Positions 11,259 through 23,931 of a DNA stretch of 64,000 bases are shown here, piece after piece. Location: the NCBI RefSeq assembly GCF_900142675.1, contig NZ_FRBS01000003.1, forward strand, positions 124,001-188,000, given 5' to 3'. The notes under the pieces were generated by a model. It was not told the DNA's origin. It made no database searches and saw only the letters and a program-made list of their open reading frames with translations. The position numbers were made by a program, and so were the translations under genes. Numbering within the stretch: position 1 is the stretch's first letter; the number at the start of each line of letters is the position of its first letter. This DNA is from Shouchella rhizosphaerae (lineage in GTDB: Bacteria > Bacillota > Bacilli > Bacillales > Bacillaceae_D).

Positions 11259-12530
11259 CTATGCGCTTTCTTTCGGTTTATCCAACGTTAATTCTGTGCC
11301 GTCTGCTGATTTTAAAATCGGCGGTGCGTCATCTGTTACACATGCACCATGGATGATGCATTTGACTGCATCTTCTCGTGACGGCAAATCAAACATAACG
11401 TCGAGCATGATGCCTTCAATAATGGAGCGAAGCCCGCGAGCGCCTGTCTTACGTTCAATTGCTTTATTGGCAATTTCTCGCAACGCATCTTCGGTAAATT
11501 CAAGCTCTACATCATCAAGCTCTAGAAGTTTTTGATACTGCTTAACAAGCGCATTTTTTGGCTTTGTCAAAATTTCAACGAGCGCATCTGTGTCAAGCGG
11601 CGACAAACTTGAAATGATTGGCAAACGACCAATAAACTCTGGGATTAAGCCAAAGCGCAGCAAATCTTCTGGAAGCACTTTTGATAAATATTCACCTGGC
11701 TTCAGATCATCTTGCTTGGCATCGTCGGTACCAAAACCAATTACTTTCTTTCCAAGGCGCCGTTTAATGATTTGTTCGATCCCATCAAACGCCCCTCCAC
11801 AAATAAAGAGGACATTGGTTGTATCAATTTGGATAAATTCTTGATGGGGATGCTTGCGGCCGCCTTGAGGAGGGACGCTTGCCGTTGTTCCCTCTAGAAT
11901 TTTAAGCAATGCTTGTTGTACCCCTTCACCAGAAACATCGCGTGTGATCGATGGGTTTTCTGACTTGCGTGCAACTTTGTCAATTTCGTCGATGTAAATA
12001 ATGCCTTTTTCAGCCTTTTCCACATCATAATCGGCCGCTTGGATCAGCTTCAGCAAAATGTTTTCTACGTCTTCCCCGACATAGCCGGCTTCGGTAAGCG
12101 AGGTGGCGTCCGCAATCGCGAACGGAACATTCAAAATCCGCGCTAGCGTTTGTGCGAGCAACGTTTTCCCGCTTCCTGTTGGCCCGATTAAGGTGATGTT
12201 GCTTTTTGAAAGCTCTACATCTTCAGACCTAGACATGGAATTAATTCGTTTGTAATGGTTATAGACTGCTACAGAAAGGGACTTTTTTGCTTCTCTTTGC
12301 CCAATGACATAGTCATCCAAAATAGAGCAAATTTCATTAGGCTTTGGGATTTCTTCAATTTCTACTTCTTCATCCGTGCCTAATTCCTCTTCTACAATCT
12401 CTGTGCATAGTTCAATGCACTCATCACATATATACACACCAGGGCCAGCTACGAGCTTTCGAACTTGATCCTGAGTTTTTCCACAAAACGAACATTTTAA
12501 TTGGCCTTTTTCTTCGTTAAATTTAAACAT
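11259..12530 (-). CDS. clpX: ATP-dependent Clp protease ATP-binding subunit ClpX
   Basis: AAA+ unfoldase that feeds substrates to ClpP. At 423 residues it is complete. The N-terminal C4 zinc-binding domain is present (CSFCGK, then CDECIELC). Walker A is [15 protein letters not shown], the pore loop GYVGED, Walker [14 protein letters not shown], and the ClpP-docking loop region IGFG is present. The ATG follows AAGGGGTGAGGGC. It is flanked by terminators after tig and after clpX, so it is probably monocistronic. Confidence 0.97.
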   Translation of the reverse strand: MFKFNEEKGQLKCSFCGKTQDQVRKLVAGPGVYICDECIELCTEIVEEELGTDEEVEIEEIPKPNEICSILDDYVIGQREAKKSLSVAVYNHYKRINSMSRSEDVELSKSNITLIGPTGSGKTLLAQTLARILNVPFAIADATSLTEAGYVGEDVENILLKLIQAADYDVEKAEKGIIYIDEIDKVARKSENPSITRDVSGEGVQQALLKILEGTTASVPPQGGRKHPHQEFIQIDTTNVLFICGGAFDGIEQIIKRRLGKKVIGFGTDDAKQDDLKPGEYLSKVLPEDLLRFGLIPEFIGRLPIISSLSPLDTDALVEILTKPKNALVKQYQKLLELDDVELEFTEDALREIANKAIERKTGARGLRSIIEGIMLDVMFDLPSREDAVKCIIHGACVTDDAPPILKSADGTELTLDKPKESA

Positions 12531-12874
12531 GCCCTCACCCCTTACAGGATATTATTTTCTGTTGCTTGAGGAGCTCAAACAAAGAAAATCATTAACGTCA
12601 AATCATTGTAGCATATTCGCCGTTAACACTCTAGAAAAATGCTTTTTATGTACGTATTTTGCGATTTGCCTTAATTGTGGACTTCAAAAAGGAATGGATG
12701 CTCGCTTTGCCACATTATAATACTATTCAAGCAAACGATGCAAAAACCCTTTAAAATTTGCCTAGTTCCAGCATGTTCAATATCGGAACAGAACATACTA
12801 AAAATATGGAGAAAGGCATGGAACAATTCCATGCCAAGTTCACATACAAAGGCAGTGTAAGGCTCGTGCCGCCC
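12531..12874 (-). other. Intergenic region between tig and clpX
   Basis: This 344-nt gap holds the tig terminator (12803-12838) and a probable clpX promoter. Minus strand ATGCTACAAT has an extended -10 at 12605-12610, with only a weak -35 (TAGAGT) at 17 nt. I see no open frame with a ribosome site. The two overlapping plus-strand frames of about 60 codons look like chance. Confidence 0.5.
12803..12838 (-). terminator. Terminator after tig
   Basis: Minus strand: GGCATGGAATTGTTCCATGCC, then TTTCTCCATATTTTT. It is a strong hairpin with an interrupted T tract, about 40 nt after the tig stop. Confidence 0.7.
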
Positions 12875-14179
12875 TTATGATTCTGTTGTTACTTCTTTGC
12901 TGTTTTCGACAAGCACGTCAATCGCTTTGCGCAGTTTCAGATCGCCTTTTACATTGTCTGTGCCGCCTTGGGCAGCGAGCAATGCTTTGATTTCTTCCAC
13001 TGAACGCTGGTACATATCAGCCATTTTTTGGAATTCTTCTTCAATCTCTTCTTCGCTTACTTCGACATTTTCCGCTTCTGCAATTGCTTCGAGTGTCAAG
13101 TTTACACGAACGCGCTTTTCAGCATCCTCTTTAAATTGGTTGCGCATGTCTTCTTCCGTTTGCCCAGAGAACTGGAAGTACATATCCAAGTTCATTCCTT
13201 GCGCTTGTAGACGCTGACCAAATTCTTGCAACATACGGTCTGTTTCCGTTTCGATCATCGCTTCAGGCACATTGATGTCTGCTTGTTCTGCCGCTTTTTC
13301 AAGCAGTGAATCACGGACGGCATTTTCAGAAGCTGTTTTCTTTTGCTCTTCCAATGTAGAACGCAATTCGTTCTTCAGTTCGTCCAATGTTTCTACTTTC
13401 TCATTCACATCTTTTGCAAACTCGTCATCGAGTTCAGGCAACTCTTTGCGCTTAATGTCATGCACTTTCACTTTGAATGTCGCAGGCTTTCCGGCAAGTT
13501 CTTCTGCGTGGTATTCTTCTGGGAATGTGACTTCGACATCTTTTTCTTCCCCTGATTTCAAGCCGACAAGCTGTTCTTCAAATCCAGGGATAAAGGAATT
13601 TGAACCGATTTCCAATGAATAATTTTCAGCCGTGCCGCCTTCAAATGCTTCTCCATCTACATAGCCAGCGAAATCAATAACAGCTGTATCGCCATTTGCG
13701 ATTTCACCCTCTTCAAGAACAACGAGCTCTGCATGTTGTTCTTGTAGCTTTTTAAGCTCCGCTTCTACATCCTCATCGGTTACATCTGCGCTCGGCACTT
13801 CTACTTCAAGGCCTTTGTAATCACCAAGCTTGACTTCAGGCTTTACTGTAACGGTAGCTTTAACGATAAGCGGTTCATTTTTGCCAATGCTTTCTACATC
13901 GATTTCAGGACGATCTACAGGATAGATGCCTGTTTCTTCGACAGCATTTGCATAAGCTTCTGGCAACAAAATGTCAATCGCGTCTTGGTAAAGCGATTCA
14001 ACGCCAAACTGTTTTTCAAATAGGCCACGAGGCACTTTTCCTTTACGAAAACCAGGGACATTCACTTTCTTTACCACTTTTTTAAACGCTTTATCTAAAG
14101 CATCATTGACTTTATCTGCTTCGACTTCAATTGTTAAGACGCCTGTGTTCTCTTCTGTTTTTTCCCATTTTGCAGACAT
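12875..14179 (-). CDS. tig: Trigger factor, ribosome-associated chaperone and prolyl isomerase
   Basis: Binds nascent chains at the ribosome exit. At 434 residues it shows the usual three parts: an N-terminal ribosome-binding domain with the signature [10 protein letters not shown] (about 42-51), an FKBP-type isomerase domain around 160-245 ([25 protein letters not shown]), and a long acidic helical C-terminal chaperone domain. GGAGGGAA precedes the ATG. It has its own promoter and terminator. The trigger factor-ClpX pairing is conserved in Firmicutes. Confidence 0.97.
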   Translation of the reverse strand: MSAKWEKTEENTGVLTIEVEADKVNDALDKAFKKVVKKVNVPGFRKGKVPRGLFEKQFGVESLYQDAIDILLPEAYANAVEETGIYPVDRPEIDVESIGKNEPLIVKATVTVKPEVKLGDYKGLEVEVPSADVTDEDVEAELKKLQEQHAELVVLEEGEIANGDTAVIDFAGYVDGEAFEGGTAENYSLEIGSNSFIPGFEEQLVGLKSGEEKDVEVTFPEEYHAEELAGKPATFKVKVHDIKRKELPELDDEFAKDVNEKVETLDELKNELRSTLEEQKKTASENAVRDSLLEKAAEQADINVPEAMIETETDRMLQEFGQRLQAQGMNLDMYFQFSGQTEEDMRNQFKEDAEKRVRVNLTLEAIAEAENVEVSEEEIEEEFQKMADMYQRSVEEIKALLAAQGGTDNVKGDLKLRKAIDVLVENSKEVTTES

Positions 14180-14241
14180 GTTCTTATTCCCTCCAGCACT
14201 AAAATAGCAAAATCATTTCTCACGTTTTTGACAACCATTCC

Positions 14242-14269
14242 ATTATAACATAAAGGCGCCATCTTTCAA
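14242..14269 (-). promoter_or_regulatory. Sigma-A promoter for tig
   Basis: Minus strand: TTGAAA (14264-14269), 16-nt spacer, TATAAT (14242-14247) with TG one base upstream (extended -10). It lies between the ysoA stop and tig. Confidence 0.75.
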
Positions 14270-14290
14270 TCAGTTGCTTACTAAAATCTC

Positions 14291-15349
14291 TTATGTATGG
14301 AACCATTGGTTTTGATCTTGTGACTCAAGGAGAATATCCTTTTCCAACGCTTCGATTTCATTTGAAGCACATAGCACGTCAAACCGTTTGCAGCCATAAC
14401 AATCAACCATGTCCTCTTCATCTGTTTCTAAGCCAAGCTGTTCAGCAGCAACTAAATGGAAAGCACATGCCCATGCTTTTGGATTCGGCGGATCTGGTAA
14501 GAAAGGATACGTGATCAATAAGTATGTATGGTGTAGTTGTCTTGCCATTTGCAAGAGCACCGGGTCTTCCTGTTCAAGTTGTTCTTCCAAAGCTTGACGA
14601 ATCGCTTTGTCTATGTCCCGTTCTCCTGGTATCGGCAATTCGGCTGGTTGCACTTCCATGCTCCGCTCTTCCTTCTTAATGACGATCGGTAGCCGATCAT
14701 TCCAATCATGCAAGAGCACAAGGGCATACGTGCGCATAAGTGCCTTGGCGTTTTCATCGGCAGCTAACTCGCGCACGTCTTTCAGTAACGCCTTCACATT
14801 GAGCTGCTTCACCGTTTGCAATGCTTTCCATTTTGCTGGCTCATTCGTTGCATGCAGGCCAGCACGCAACTCCAGCTCTGTTTCTTTTTTATGTTCTTCA
14901 TCCAAGAGAGAGGCGTCATATGCTTGTGAGCTCGACATTTGCCTACTGAAATGGAGAAGTTCATAAAAAGTTTCCGCATGTTCAGATGGCAGCCGGTTTT
15001 CGCTGAGAACCGTTTCCAACAAGTGGACGACTTCCTCATAACGCGATAACTGTACAAGCAAAGACACATGGACTTGCAATGTTTCGTAGTAATCGCCAAT
15101 GCCTTCGTTTAATAGCGCTTTTGTTTTTTCTACCGCTTCCTCTTGACGGTTTAGCTCAATCAAACTTAGTACTACGCCAAAACGTGCTTGGGCGCTCGTC
15201 GGCTCATACGTTTCCGCTTGTGAGAAAAGCTGGAGCGCTTTTTGGCCATTTTTTTGTTTTAATTCATCCATGCCTTCCTCTACAAGCCGTTTCACGACTC
15301 CTGGAAAAAGGATAATGTTTTGTGGTTCATGGTGATGTTCATTCGTCAA
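14291..15349 (-). CDS. ysoA: TPR-repeat protein (YsoA-like)
   Basis: This 352-residue soluble protein has N-terminal tetratricopeptide-like helices (for example GQKALQLFSQAETYEPTSAQARFGVVLSLIE is a typical TPR pair, quoted only in part: FSQAETYEPTSAQARF). A later domain contains YGCKRFDVLCASNEIEAL. Position between ilv-leu and tig matches ysoA of B. subtilis, whose role is unknown. The open frame begins at a TTG with no clear ribosome site, so the start is uncertain and could lie further in. TPR proteins usually scaffold protein contacts, and no enzymatic motif is visible. Confidence 0.75.
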   Translation of the reverse strand: MTNEHHHEPQNIILFPGVVKRLVEEGMDELKQKNGQKALQLFSQAETYEPTSAQARFGVVLSLIELNRQEEAVEKTKALLNEGIGDYYETLQVHVSLLVQLSRYEEVVHLLETVLSENRLPSEHAETFYELLHFSRQMSSSQAYDASLLDEEHKKETELELRAGLHATNEPAKWKALQTVKQLNVKALLKDVRELAADENAKALMRTYALVLLHDWNDRLPIVIKKEERSMEVQPAELPIPGERDIDKAIRQALEEQLEQEDPVLLQMARQLHHTYLLITYPFLPDPPNPKAWACAFHLVAAEQLGLETDEEDMVDCYGCKRFDVLCASNEIEALEKDILLESQDQNQWFHT

Positions 15350-15469
15350 TGCAATCGCCCGCTTTCTGCCCGATTCCTTTAATGTATCACGGCTCCTCTA
15401 TCTTATACAAATCCCCATGTACTCCTATTCGCTATTCCTTCCCTATTCCCTTTTAAATCAAACTTAATC

Positions 15470-15498
15470 AAAGAAAGCCCCCAAAAGGGGACTTTCAC
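15470..15498 (-). terminator. Terminator of the ilv-leu operon
   Basis: Minus strand: GAAAGTCCCCTTTTGGGGGCTTTCTTTG, a tight hairpin with a short T-rich tail. It lies about 130 nt after the leuD stop, beyond the repeat-like element at 15499-15620. Confidence 0.75.
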
Positions 15499-15620
15499 AG
15501 ACTCTAGCCAAACACTACATTCCTACTTAGGAAAGCCCTAGGGAATGGGACTCTGTATATCGAACATAGCTCCAACCCTCGCGCTTCTCTCTCCACGCCT
15601 CGTCTAGCAAGCGTTTTGGT
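15499..15620. repeat. Non-coding element related to the one at 33.8 kb
   Basis: The left end reads AGACTCTAGCCAAACACT, 15 of 18 bases identical to the left end of the element at 33845. The right end CCTCGTCTAGCAAGCGTTTT is 18 of 20 identical to 33936-33955. AACCCTCG is also shared internally. It lies between the leuD stop and the operon terminator. There is no coding frame. Confidence 0.5.
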
Positions 15621-15625
15621 TGCTT

Positions 15626-16219
15626 TTATTTATTGACTGCTGACTGGCGGTGCTCGTATTTAGCAATTGCTTCTTCATATTGAAGGGTAAGGCTAATTTC
15701 ATCCCAGCCGTTGTAGAGCATTTGCTTCCAATACGAATCCATTTCAAACTTCGTTTCTAGCCCATTTTGCTTAATGAGCTGTTCGCCTAAATCGACCGTA
15801 ATCTCTTCTTGGCTTTCTTTCGCCCGTTCCATCCACAATTCCGTTTCTTCAGGCGAAAGGCGGATCGGCAACAAACCATTTTTTACGCAATTATTATAGA
15901 AGATATCGGCAAAACTTGGGGCTATAATGACGCGGAAACCATAATCATACAAAGCCCATGGCGCATGTTCCCGGGAAGAGCCGCAGCCAAAATTATGACC
16001 GGTAATTAAAATGCTTGCCCCTTTTGCTTCTGGCTGATTCAGCTCAAATGCCGGGTTATCTGCACCATCTGCTTGAAAACGCCAATCGTAAAACAAATAT
16101 TGGCCGAAGCCCGTGCGCTCTACCCGCTTTAAAAATTGTTTCGGGATAATTTGGTCTGTATCAATATTAACGCGGTCTAAAACAACTGCTTTGCCTTTAT
16201 GAACTTGAATCGGTTCCAT
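15626..16219 (-). CDS. leuD: 3-isopropylmalate dehydratase small subunit
   Basis: Forms with LeuC the isomerase that converts 2- to 3-isopropylmalate. I take the ATG at 16219 ([18 protein letters not shown], 197 residues), preceded by AGGTGA at 6 nt. A GTG two codons earlier sits too close to the same site. The start overlaps the leuC stop by one base (TAATG). The swivel-domain motif GHNFGCGSSREHAPWAL is present. It is the last gene of the ilvBHC-leuABCD unit. Confidence 0.96.
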   Translation of the reverse strand: MEPIQVHKGKAVVLDRVNIDTDQIIPKQFLKRVERTGFGQYLFYDWRFQADGADNPAFELNQPEAKGASILITGHNFGCGSSREHAPWALYDYGFRVIIAPSFADIFYNNCVKNGLLPIRLSPEETELWMERAKESQEEITVDLGEQLIKQNGLETKFEMDSYWKQMLYNGWDEISLTLQYEEAIAKYEHRQSAVNK

Positions 16220-17631
16220 TAACACTCACCTGCTTTTACCATTTTGCGGACGTCTACAAACCGACCAGCGATCGCGGCTGCTGCTGCCATTGCCGGGCTA
16301 ACCAAATGGGTGCGCGCTCCCTTTCCTTGCCTACCTTCAAAGTTTCGGTTGGAAGTCGAGGCACAACGTTCCCCTTCAGGAACAACGTCTGGGTTCATGC
16401 TCAAACACATGCTGCAACCTGAATCACGCCATTCAAATCCCGCTTCTTTAAATACTTGATCCAACCCTTCTTCCTCAGCACGTTTTTTGACACGTTGGGA
16501 GCCAGGGACAATAAGGGCACGGACGCCAGGCGCTACTTTCCGCCCGTTAATAACGGCTGCCGCTGCCCTTAAATCGCTCAAGCGTGAATTGGTACATGAC
16601 CCAATAAACACATGCTGGATTTCAATCTCGCTCAAAGGCGTGCCTGGTTTGATGTCCATATAATCAAGCGCTTGGCTAATGGCGCGCCGTTCTACTTCCG
16701 ATTTCGCATCGTCAAGCCGTGGTACAGCTTTTGAAATCCCTGCCCCTTGGCCAGGGTTGGTTCCCCATGTCACCATTGGTTCAATTTCCGCTGCATCAAT
16801 CGTCACTGATCGATCATAGGTGGCTCCTGGATCGGTTGCCAATTGGGCCCACTTCTCGACAATCTCGTCGTACGCCTCGCCTTTCGGAACGTTTGCTCTA
16901 CCTTGCAAATAATCGAACGTTACTTGGTCAGGGGAAATCAAACCTGCTTTCGCCCCTGCCTCAATCGACATATTGCAAATCGTCATCCGTTCTTCCATTG
17001 TCATACCGCGAATAGCTTCTCCAGTAAATTCAATGATGCTGCCTGTGCCAATATCGACGCCAAACTTGGCAATGATGGCCAAAATCACATCTTTAGCAGA
17101 TATGCCTTCGTTCAGGCGCCCAGAAATATGGACCTCGAGCGTTTTCGGCTTTGATTGCCAAATCGTTTGTGTGGCCAACACATGCTCAACCTCGCTTGTG
17201 CCAATCCCAAATGCAATAGCGCCAAATGCACCATGGGTCGATGTATGGCTGTCGCCACAGACGATTACATGCCCTGGCTGAGTCAAGCCCAGTTCAGGTC
17301 CAATGACATGGACAATTCCGTTTTCCGGGTGGTCTAAATCAACCATCTCGATTCCAAACTGCTTGCAGTTAGCAGCAAGTGTCTCCATTTGCGTGCGCGC
17401 GATTTGATCACGAATGTCATAACGATTCACTGTCGGGACATTGTGGTCCATCGTGGCAAACGTTTTATCTGGCCGCCTCACTGTTCTTCCTGCAAGTCGC
17501 AACCCTTCAAATGCTTGTGGGGATGTGACTTCATGCACCATATGCAAATCAACATAAAGCAAATTAGGTTTTCCTGATTCATCCACAACCGTATGCGATT
17601 CCCATATTTTCTCGATAATTGTTTTCGCCAT
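16219..17631 (-). CDS. leuC: 3-isopropylmalate dehydratase large subunit
   Basis: The aconitase-family catalytic subunit, 470 residues from the ATG at 17631 ([20 protein letters not shown]). The longer reading from 17694 runs back over the leuB end and lacks a site; GGGAGC precedes the chosen ATG. The [4Fe-4S] cysteines are seen in [13 protein letters not shown] and [12 protein letters not shown], and the substrate loop in [14 protein letters not shown]. It overlaps leuD by one base. Confidence 0.96.
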   Translation of the reverse strand: MAKTIIEKIWESHTVVDESGKPNLLYVDLHMVHEVTSPQAFEGLRLAGRTVRRPDKTFATMDHNVPTVNRYDIRDQIARTQMETLAANCKQFGIEMVDLDHPENGIVHVIGPELGLTQPGHVIVCGDSHTSTHGAFGAIAFGIGTSEVEHVLATQTIWQSKPKTLEVHISGRLNEGISAKDVILAIIAKFGVDIGTGSIIEFTGEAIRGMTMEERMTICNMSIEAGAKAGLISPDQVTFDYLQGRANVPKGEAYDEIVEKWAQLATDPGATYDRSVTIDAAEIEPMVTWGTNPGQGAGISKAVPRLDDAKSEVERRAISQALDYMDIKPGTPLSEIEIQHVFIGSCTNSRLSDLRAAAAVINGRKVAPGVRALIVPGSQRVKKRAEEEGLDQVFKEAGFEWRDSGCSMCLSMNPDVVPEGERCASTSNRNFEGRQGKGARTHLVSPAMAAAAAIAGRFVDVRKMVKAGEC

Positions 17632-17647
17632 AACGCTCCCTCTTTTT

Positions 17648-18742
17648 TTAGCGGCTTGAGGCACTTTTAAGAGCAAGCGCCTCCATAACCGCATTTGTTA
17701 TTGCCGTTGTCGAAACAGCGTTTTCGCTTGCTTTTGCGATGTCTTTTGTCCGTACTCCTTGAGCGAGCACACGGTCGACTGCGACTTCGATTGCTTTTGC
17801 CTCGTCCGCTAACCCAAAACTATATTGCAGCATCATCGCTGCTGACAAAATCGTCGCTAGCGGATTGGCCGCGCCCGTCCCTGCTATGTCAGGAGCAGAG
17901 CCGTGCACAGGCTCAAACAAGCCGACTTTTGACGTATTCATGCTCGCCGAGGGCAATAAGCCCAAGGATCCGGTAATCATCGAAGCTTCATCACTCAAAA
18001 TATCGCCAAACAAATTTTCCGTTACGATGACGTCAAACTGCCTTGGATCACGAATAAGCTGCATCGCCGCATTATCGACAAGCATGTGCGAAAGCGTGAC
18101 GTCTGGATACTCGCGGGCTACTTCATCAGCAATTTCCCGCCATAACCTGCTCGATTCCAAGACATTGGCCTTGTCAACAGAGACTACCCGTTTCTTCCGC
18201 GTTCTTGCAAATTGAAACGCTTGGTGCACAATCCGCTCGATTTCACCCCTTGTATAAAGGAGTGTATCCACTGCCCCGTCTTCTCCATTGATTTGTCGCC
18301 GTTCACGCGGCTCGCCAAAATAAAGTCCGCCTGTTAACTCCCGTACAATCAACAAATCAACGTCGGCCAACACTTCCTCTTTTAAGGTGGATGCACCCAT
18401 TAACGGTTTCAGTACACGGACAGGGCGAAGGTTGGCGTAAAGGCCCAGTGCCTTGCGGATTTGCAGCAAACCTTTTTCTGGCCGTTTTTCAGGGGCATTG
18501 CCGTCCCACTTTGGTCCGCCGACTGCGCCAAGCAAAATTGCGTCGCTACCTTTGGCAAGATCCAGCGTCTCCTCAGGAAGGGGGCTGCCAGTTGCGTCAA
18601 TGGCATCACCGCCAATTCGCCCTTCAACAAACTGAAATGTATGGTGATACAGCCGGGCAATTTCTTCTAACACCCGTTTGGTTTCGGCAATAATTTCCGG
18701 GCCAATGCCGTCCCCAGGTAAAAGCAATATTTGTTTTTCCAT
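17648..18742 (-). CDS. leuB: 3-isopropylmalate dehydrogenase
   Basis: NAD-dependent oxidative decarboxylation of 3-isopropylmalate in leucine synthesis. The start at 18742 ([20 protein letters not shown], 364 residues) follows AAGGAGG. The track of codons upstream lies inside leuA and is unlikely to be used. The signature [19 protein letters not shown] and the substrate arginines near [10 protein letters not shown] are present. It lies 10 nt after leuA and 16 nt before leuC. Confidence 0.96.
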   Translation of the reverse strand: MEKQILLLPGDGIGPEIIAETKRVLEEIARLYHHTFQFVEGRIGGDAIDATGSPLPEETLDLAKGSDAILLGAVGGPKWDGNAPEKRPEKGLLQIRKALGLYANLRPVRVLKPLMGASTLKEEVLADVDLLIVRELTGGLYFGEPRERRQINGEDGAVDTLLYTRGEIERIVHQAFQFARTRKKRVVSVDKANVLESSRLWREIADEVAREYPDVTLSHMLVDNAAMQLIRDPRQFDVIVTENLFGDILSDEASMITGSLGLLPSASMNTSKVGLFEPVHGSAPDIAGTGAANPLATILSAAMMLQYSFGLADEAKAIEVAVDRVLAQGVRTKDIAKASENAVSTTAITNAVMEALALKSASSR

Positions 18743-18752
18743 TGTCTCCTCC

Positions 18753-21312
<2,560 letters not shown>

Positions 21313-21350
21313 TCAATCTCCCCTTCAATTATTGTTTTTATATGGACTCG

Positions 21351-21869
21351 CTAATTAATCAGCGTTAGTCTTGACGTATCGGTGCTAGCTTTAGAGCTGC
21401 GATTAACAGCAGTCACGCCAGTGCGGGCCAGTTCTTGGATCCCATATGGTTTGACTAATTCAATAAATGCTTCAATTTTTTCGTTATTCCCAGTAATTTG
21501 CAATGTCATCGACTCTTTGCCGATATCGACTGCTTGCGCCCTGAATGTTTCAGCAAGGGAGGCGATTTCGCCCCGTTGTTGGGGCGTGGCTCCTACGCGG
21601 ACAAGGGCAAGTTCACGCTCGACAATCGCTTCATCGGTAATGTCTTTAATCTTTAACACATCGACTTGTTTATGAAGTTGCTTTATCATTTGCTCGACGT
21701 TTTCCATCGAGTCGACAAAAACCACAAATGTCATTCGCGAAATCGTTGGATTTTCGGTTACACCGACAGTGATGCTGTCAATGTTGTACTGCCTTCTTGC
21801 AAACAAGCCTGTCATGCGGTTTAGCACGCCTGATTTGTTGTTAACGAGTACGGTAATCGTCCGTTTCAT
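21351..21869 (-). CDS. ilvH: Acetolactate synthase small (regulatory) subunit
   Basis: Regulatory partner of IlvB that confers valine sensitivity. The start at 21869 ([20 protein letters not shown], 172 residues) follows GGAAGGAG and overlaps the ilvB stop by 4 nt (ATGA). The longer upstream reading is inside ilvB. The N-terminal ACT domain spans about residues 3-75, followed by the conserved C-terminal domain ending in [15 protein letters not shown]. Confidence 0.96.
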   Translation of the reverse strand: MKRTITVLVNNKSGVLNRMTGLFARRQYNIDSITVGVTENPTISRMTFVVFVDSMENVEQMIKQLHKQVDVLKIKDITDEAIVERELALVRVGATPQQRGEIASLAETFRAQAVDIGKESMTLQITGNNEKIEAFIELVKPYGIQELARTGVTAVNRSSKASTDTSRLTLIN

Positions 21870-23596
21870 GATGGCTCTACTCCTTCCATACAGTGGTGAC
21901 CTGTGCCTGGGCAAACCATCGGGTAGACGTTTTCTTCTTTGGCGACACACACTTCCAACAATACCGGACCTGGATGCGCCAATGTTTCAGCAATCGCTTC
22001 GTCCAGCATCGACAGTTTGTCGACCTTTACCGCTTTAATGTTATAAGCTTCAGCGAGCTTAGCAAAGTTAGGCTGGATTGGGAAAAGCGAATGGGAATAG
22101 CGCTCGCCATGAAAACGTTGTTGCCATTGCCGTACCATTCCAAGGGAAGCATTGTTGACAATCACAATTTTGACTGGCAAATCCAGTTCTTGCAAAATCG
22201 ACATTTCTTGAAGCGTCATCTGAAAGCCTGCGTCACCAGTAATCGCCAATACCGGCAATTCCGGTTCAGCAATTTGCGCCCCAATTGCCGCTGGAAACCC
22301 GAATCCCATAGTGCCAAGACCACCTGATGTAATCCAGCGATTTGGTTTGTTAAACTTAAAATGTTGCGCCGTCCACATTTGATGCTGGCCGACGTCCGTC
22401 GTAACAATCGCCTCACCCTTTGTATGTTCATACAGTTTTTGGATCAGCTCCTGTGGCTTAATAACTTCCCCGTCGCGATGAAACCACAGCGGATAATCTC
22501 GTTTCCAATCGCTAACTTGTTTGCGCCACTCGTCGTGCTCATCTATAGCCCCGCTTCCTTTCACTAGCATCGCTAAAGCCTCTTTTGCATCCCCTACTAC
22601 CGGAATTTCGACATGAACGTTTTTGCCAATTTCAGCAGGATCAATGTCGATATGGGCAATACATGCCTCCGGAGCAAAATGTTCAAGGGCACCAGTTAAT
22701 CTGTCATCAAAACGAGAGCCAATGTTGATCAAAAAGTCTGATTTGTGGAGCGCCATGTTTGCAGCATATGTTCCATGCATGCCGGCCATCCCGAGATGCA
22801 ATTCCTCTTCGCCAGGAAAAGCGCCTAGTCCAAGCAATGTTTGAGCGACAGGGATTTGAAATTTACGAGCAAATGCAGTTAATTCCTCACTTGCTTGTGC
22901 ATGGAGGACACCAGCGCCGACAAGCAGGACTGGCCGCTTCGCTTCTTTAAACTTATCCAGAAGCTTGCGAATTTGCTGCTTATTCGGTTTAACGGTTGGT
23001 TGGTAGCCAGGCAAATGGACAGGTTCCTCATAATCAAAGATTCCCAGTTTTTCCGAAATATCTTTCGGCAAATCAATCAATACGGGTCCCGGCCGCCCGC
23101 TTACCGCAATATGAAACGCTTCTTTGACTGTTTGCGCTAGTTCTTCTATGGAACGGATTTGAAAATTATGCTTCGTGATCGGCATTGTAATGCCAAGCAT
23201 ATCGGCTTCCTGGAAAGCATCGGTACCAATCACTTTTGTAGCCACTTGGCCGGTGATGACGACCATTGGCAGCGAATCCATCATCGCATCCGCAATGCCT
23301 GTAACGACATTTGTTGCTCCTGGTCCCGAAGTGACGATGCAGACGCCTGGCTTTTGGGTAATGCGCGCATACCCTTCAGCCGCGTGGATTGCGCCTTGTT
23401 CATGGCGGGCTAGAATATGGTTCATTCCTAATTTATAAATCTCATCGTATGTTGGTAAAATCGCTCCGCCTGGATAGCCAAAAATGACTTCGACTCCTTC
23501 GCTGGCAAGTGCTTTTAATAAAATCTCAGAACCTGTGCAAACAGCCTGCTTGTTTTCAGCGGCTTGTGGCGTTGCCGCTTCATTGGAATGGATCAT
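21866..23596 (-). CDS. ilvB: Acetolactate synthase large (catalytic) subunit
   Basis: Thiamine-diphosphate enzyme making acetolactate from two pyruvates, the entry to valine and leucine synthesis. At 576 residues it is complete. The catalytic Glu region is in [20 protein letters not shown], the FAD-binding middle domain follows, and the ThDP-Mg motif is [13 protein letters not shown] with VIVNN. GGGAGGCGCGAG lies upstream of the ATG. It is the first gene behind the leucine T-box. Confidence 0.97.
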   Translation of the reverse strand: MIHSNEAATPQAAENKQAVCTGSEILLKALASEGVEVIFGYPGGAILPTYDEIYKLGMNHILARHEQGAIHAAEGYARITQKPGVCIVTSGPGATNVVTGIADAMMDSLPMVVITGQVATKVIGTDAFQEADMLGITMPITKHNFQIRSIEELAQTVKEAFHIAVSGRPGPVLIDLPKDISEKLGIFDYEEPVHLPGYQPTVKPNKQQIRKLLDKFKEAKRPVLLVGAGVLHAQASEELTAFARKFQIPVAQTLLGLGAFPGEEELHLGMAGMHGTYAANMALHKSDFLINIGSRFDDRLTGALEHFAPEACIAHIDIDPAEIGKNVHVEIPVVGDAKEALAMLVKGSGAIDEHDEWRKQVSDWKRDYPLWFHRDGEVIKPQELIQKLYEHTKGEAIVTTDVGQHQMWTAQHFKFNKPNRWITSGGLGTMGFGFPAAIGAQIAEPELPVLAITGDAGFQMTLQEMSILQELDLPVKIVIVNNASLGMVRQWQQRFHGERYSHSLFPIQPNFAKLAEAYNIKAVKVDKLSMLDEAIAETLAHPGPVLLEVCVAKEENVYPMVCPGTGHHCMEGVEPS

Positions 23597-23647
23597 GTCT
23601 CTCGCGCCTCCCTTAGTTTTGATTTTCTATTTATTTATTTTCCGCCA

Positions 23648-23922
23648 ACAAAAAAGACTTTCTGCGCGCCCATGCTGGGATCCAGCAAGGGGCGAGAAAG
23701 TCTTCACGCGGTACCACCCTTTTTCGCTAACAATGGTTAGCCTCTAGCAAGCCGAAATCCGGCTTGCAGTTTTTATAACGAATGCGTTCACAGCATCCGG
23801 CGCTCTTACTACAATGTTCAGAGACGCACTCAGAGGTGAGTTTCATTTAAGCTTTAACACCGTTTTCCAGCAACCAACGGCTCTCTGTAGATAAAGCAAA
23901 AATTACTTTCCTCTTCATTGTG
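23648..23922 (-). promoter_or_regulatory. Leucine-responsive T-box leader of ilvBHC-leuABCD
   Basis: On the minus strand the T-box core AGGGTGGTACCGCG lies at 23707-23720. It is followed by a GC-rich terminator hairpin (GACTTTCTCGCCCC ... GGGCGCGCAGAAAGTC, then TTTTTTG; about 23651-23700). Stem I shows AGAGAGCCGTTGGTTGCTGG and the specifier loop GAAACTCACCTCTGAG. The codon in the specifier position is CTC (Leu), followed by the usual A. Known T-boxes read uncharged tRNA, so uncharged tRNA-Leu should promote antitermination. This fits a leu operon. Confidence 0.93.
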
Positions 23923-23931
23923 TTATCGTTA

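Noticed and set aside
12529-12720. 63-codon plus-strand frame upstream of clpX
   Set aside because: No ribosome site, overlaps the clpX promoter, and composition looks non-coding.
13272-13622. Serine-rich plus-strand frames over tig, mutS2 and other genes
   Set aside because: These Ser/Phe-rich frames are antisense readings of Glu/Lys-rich coding sequence.
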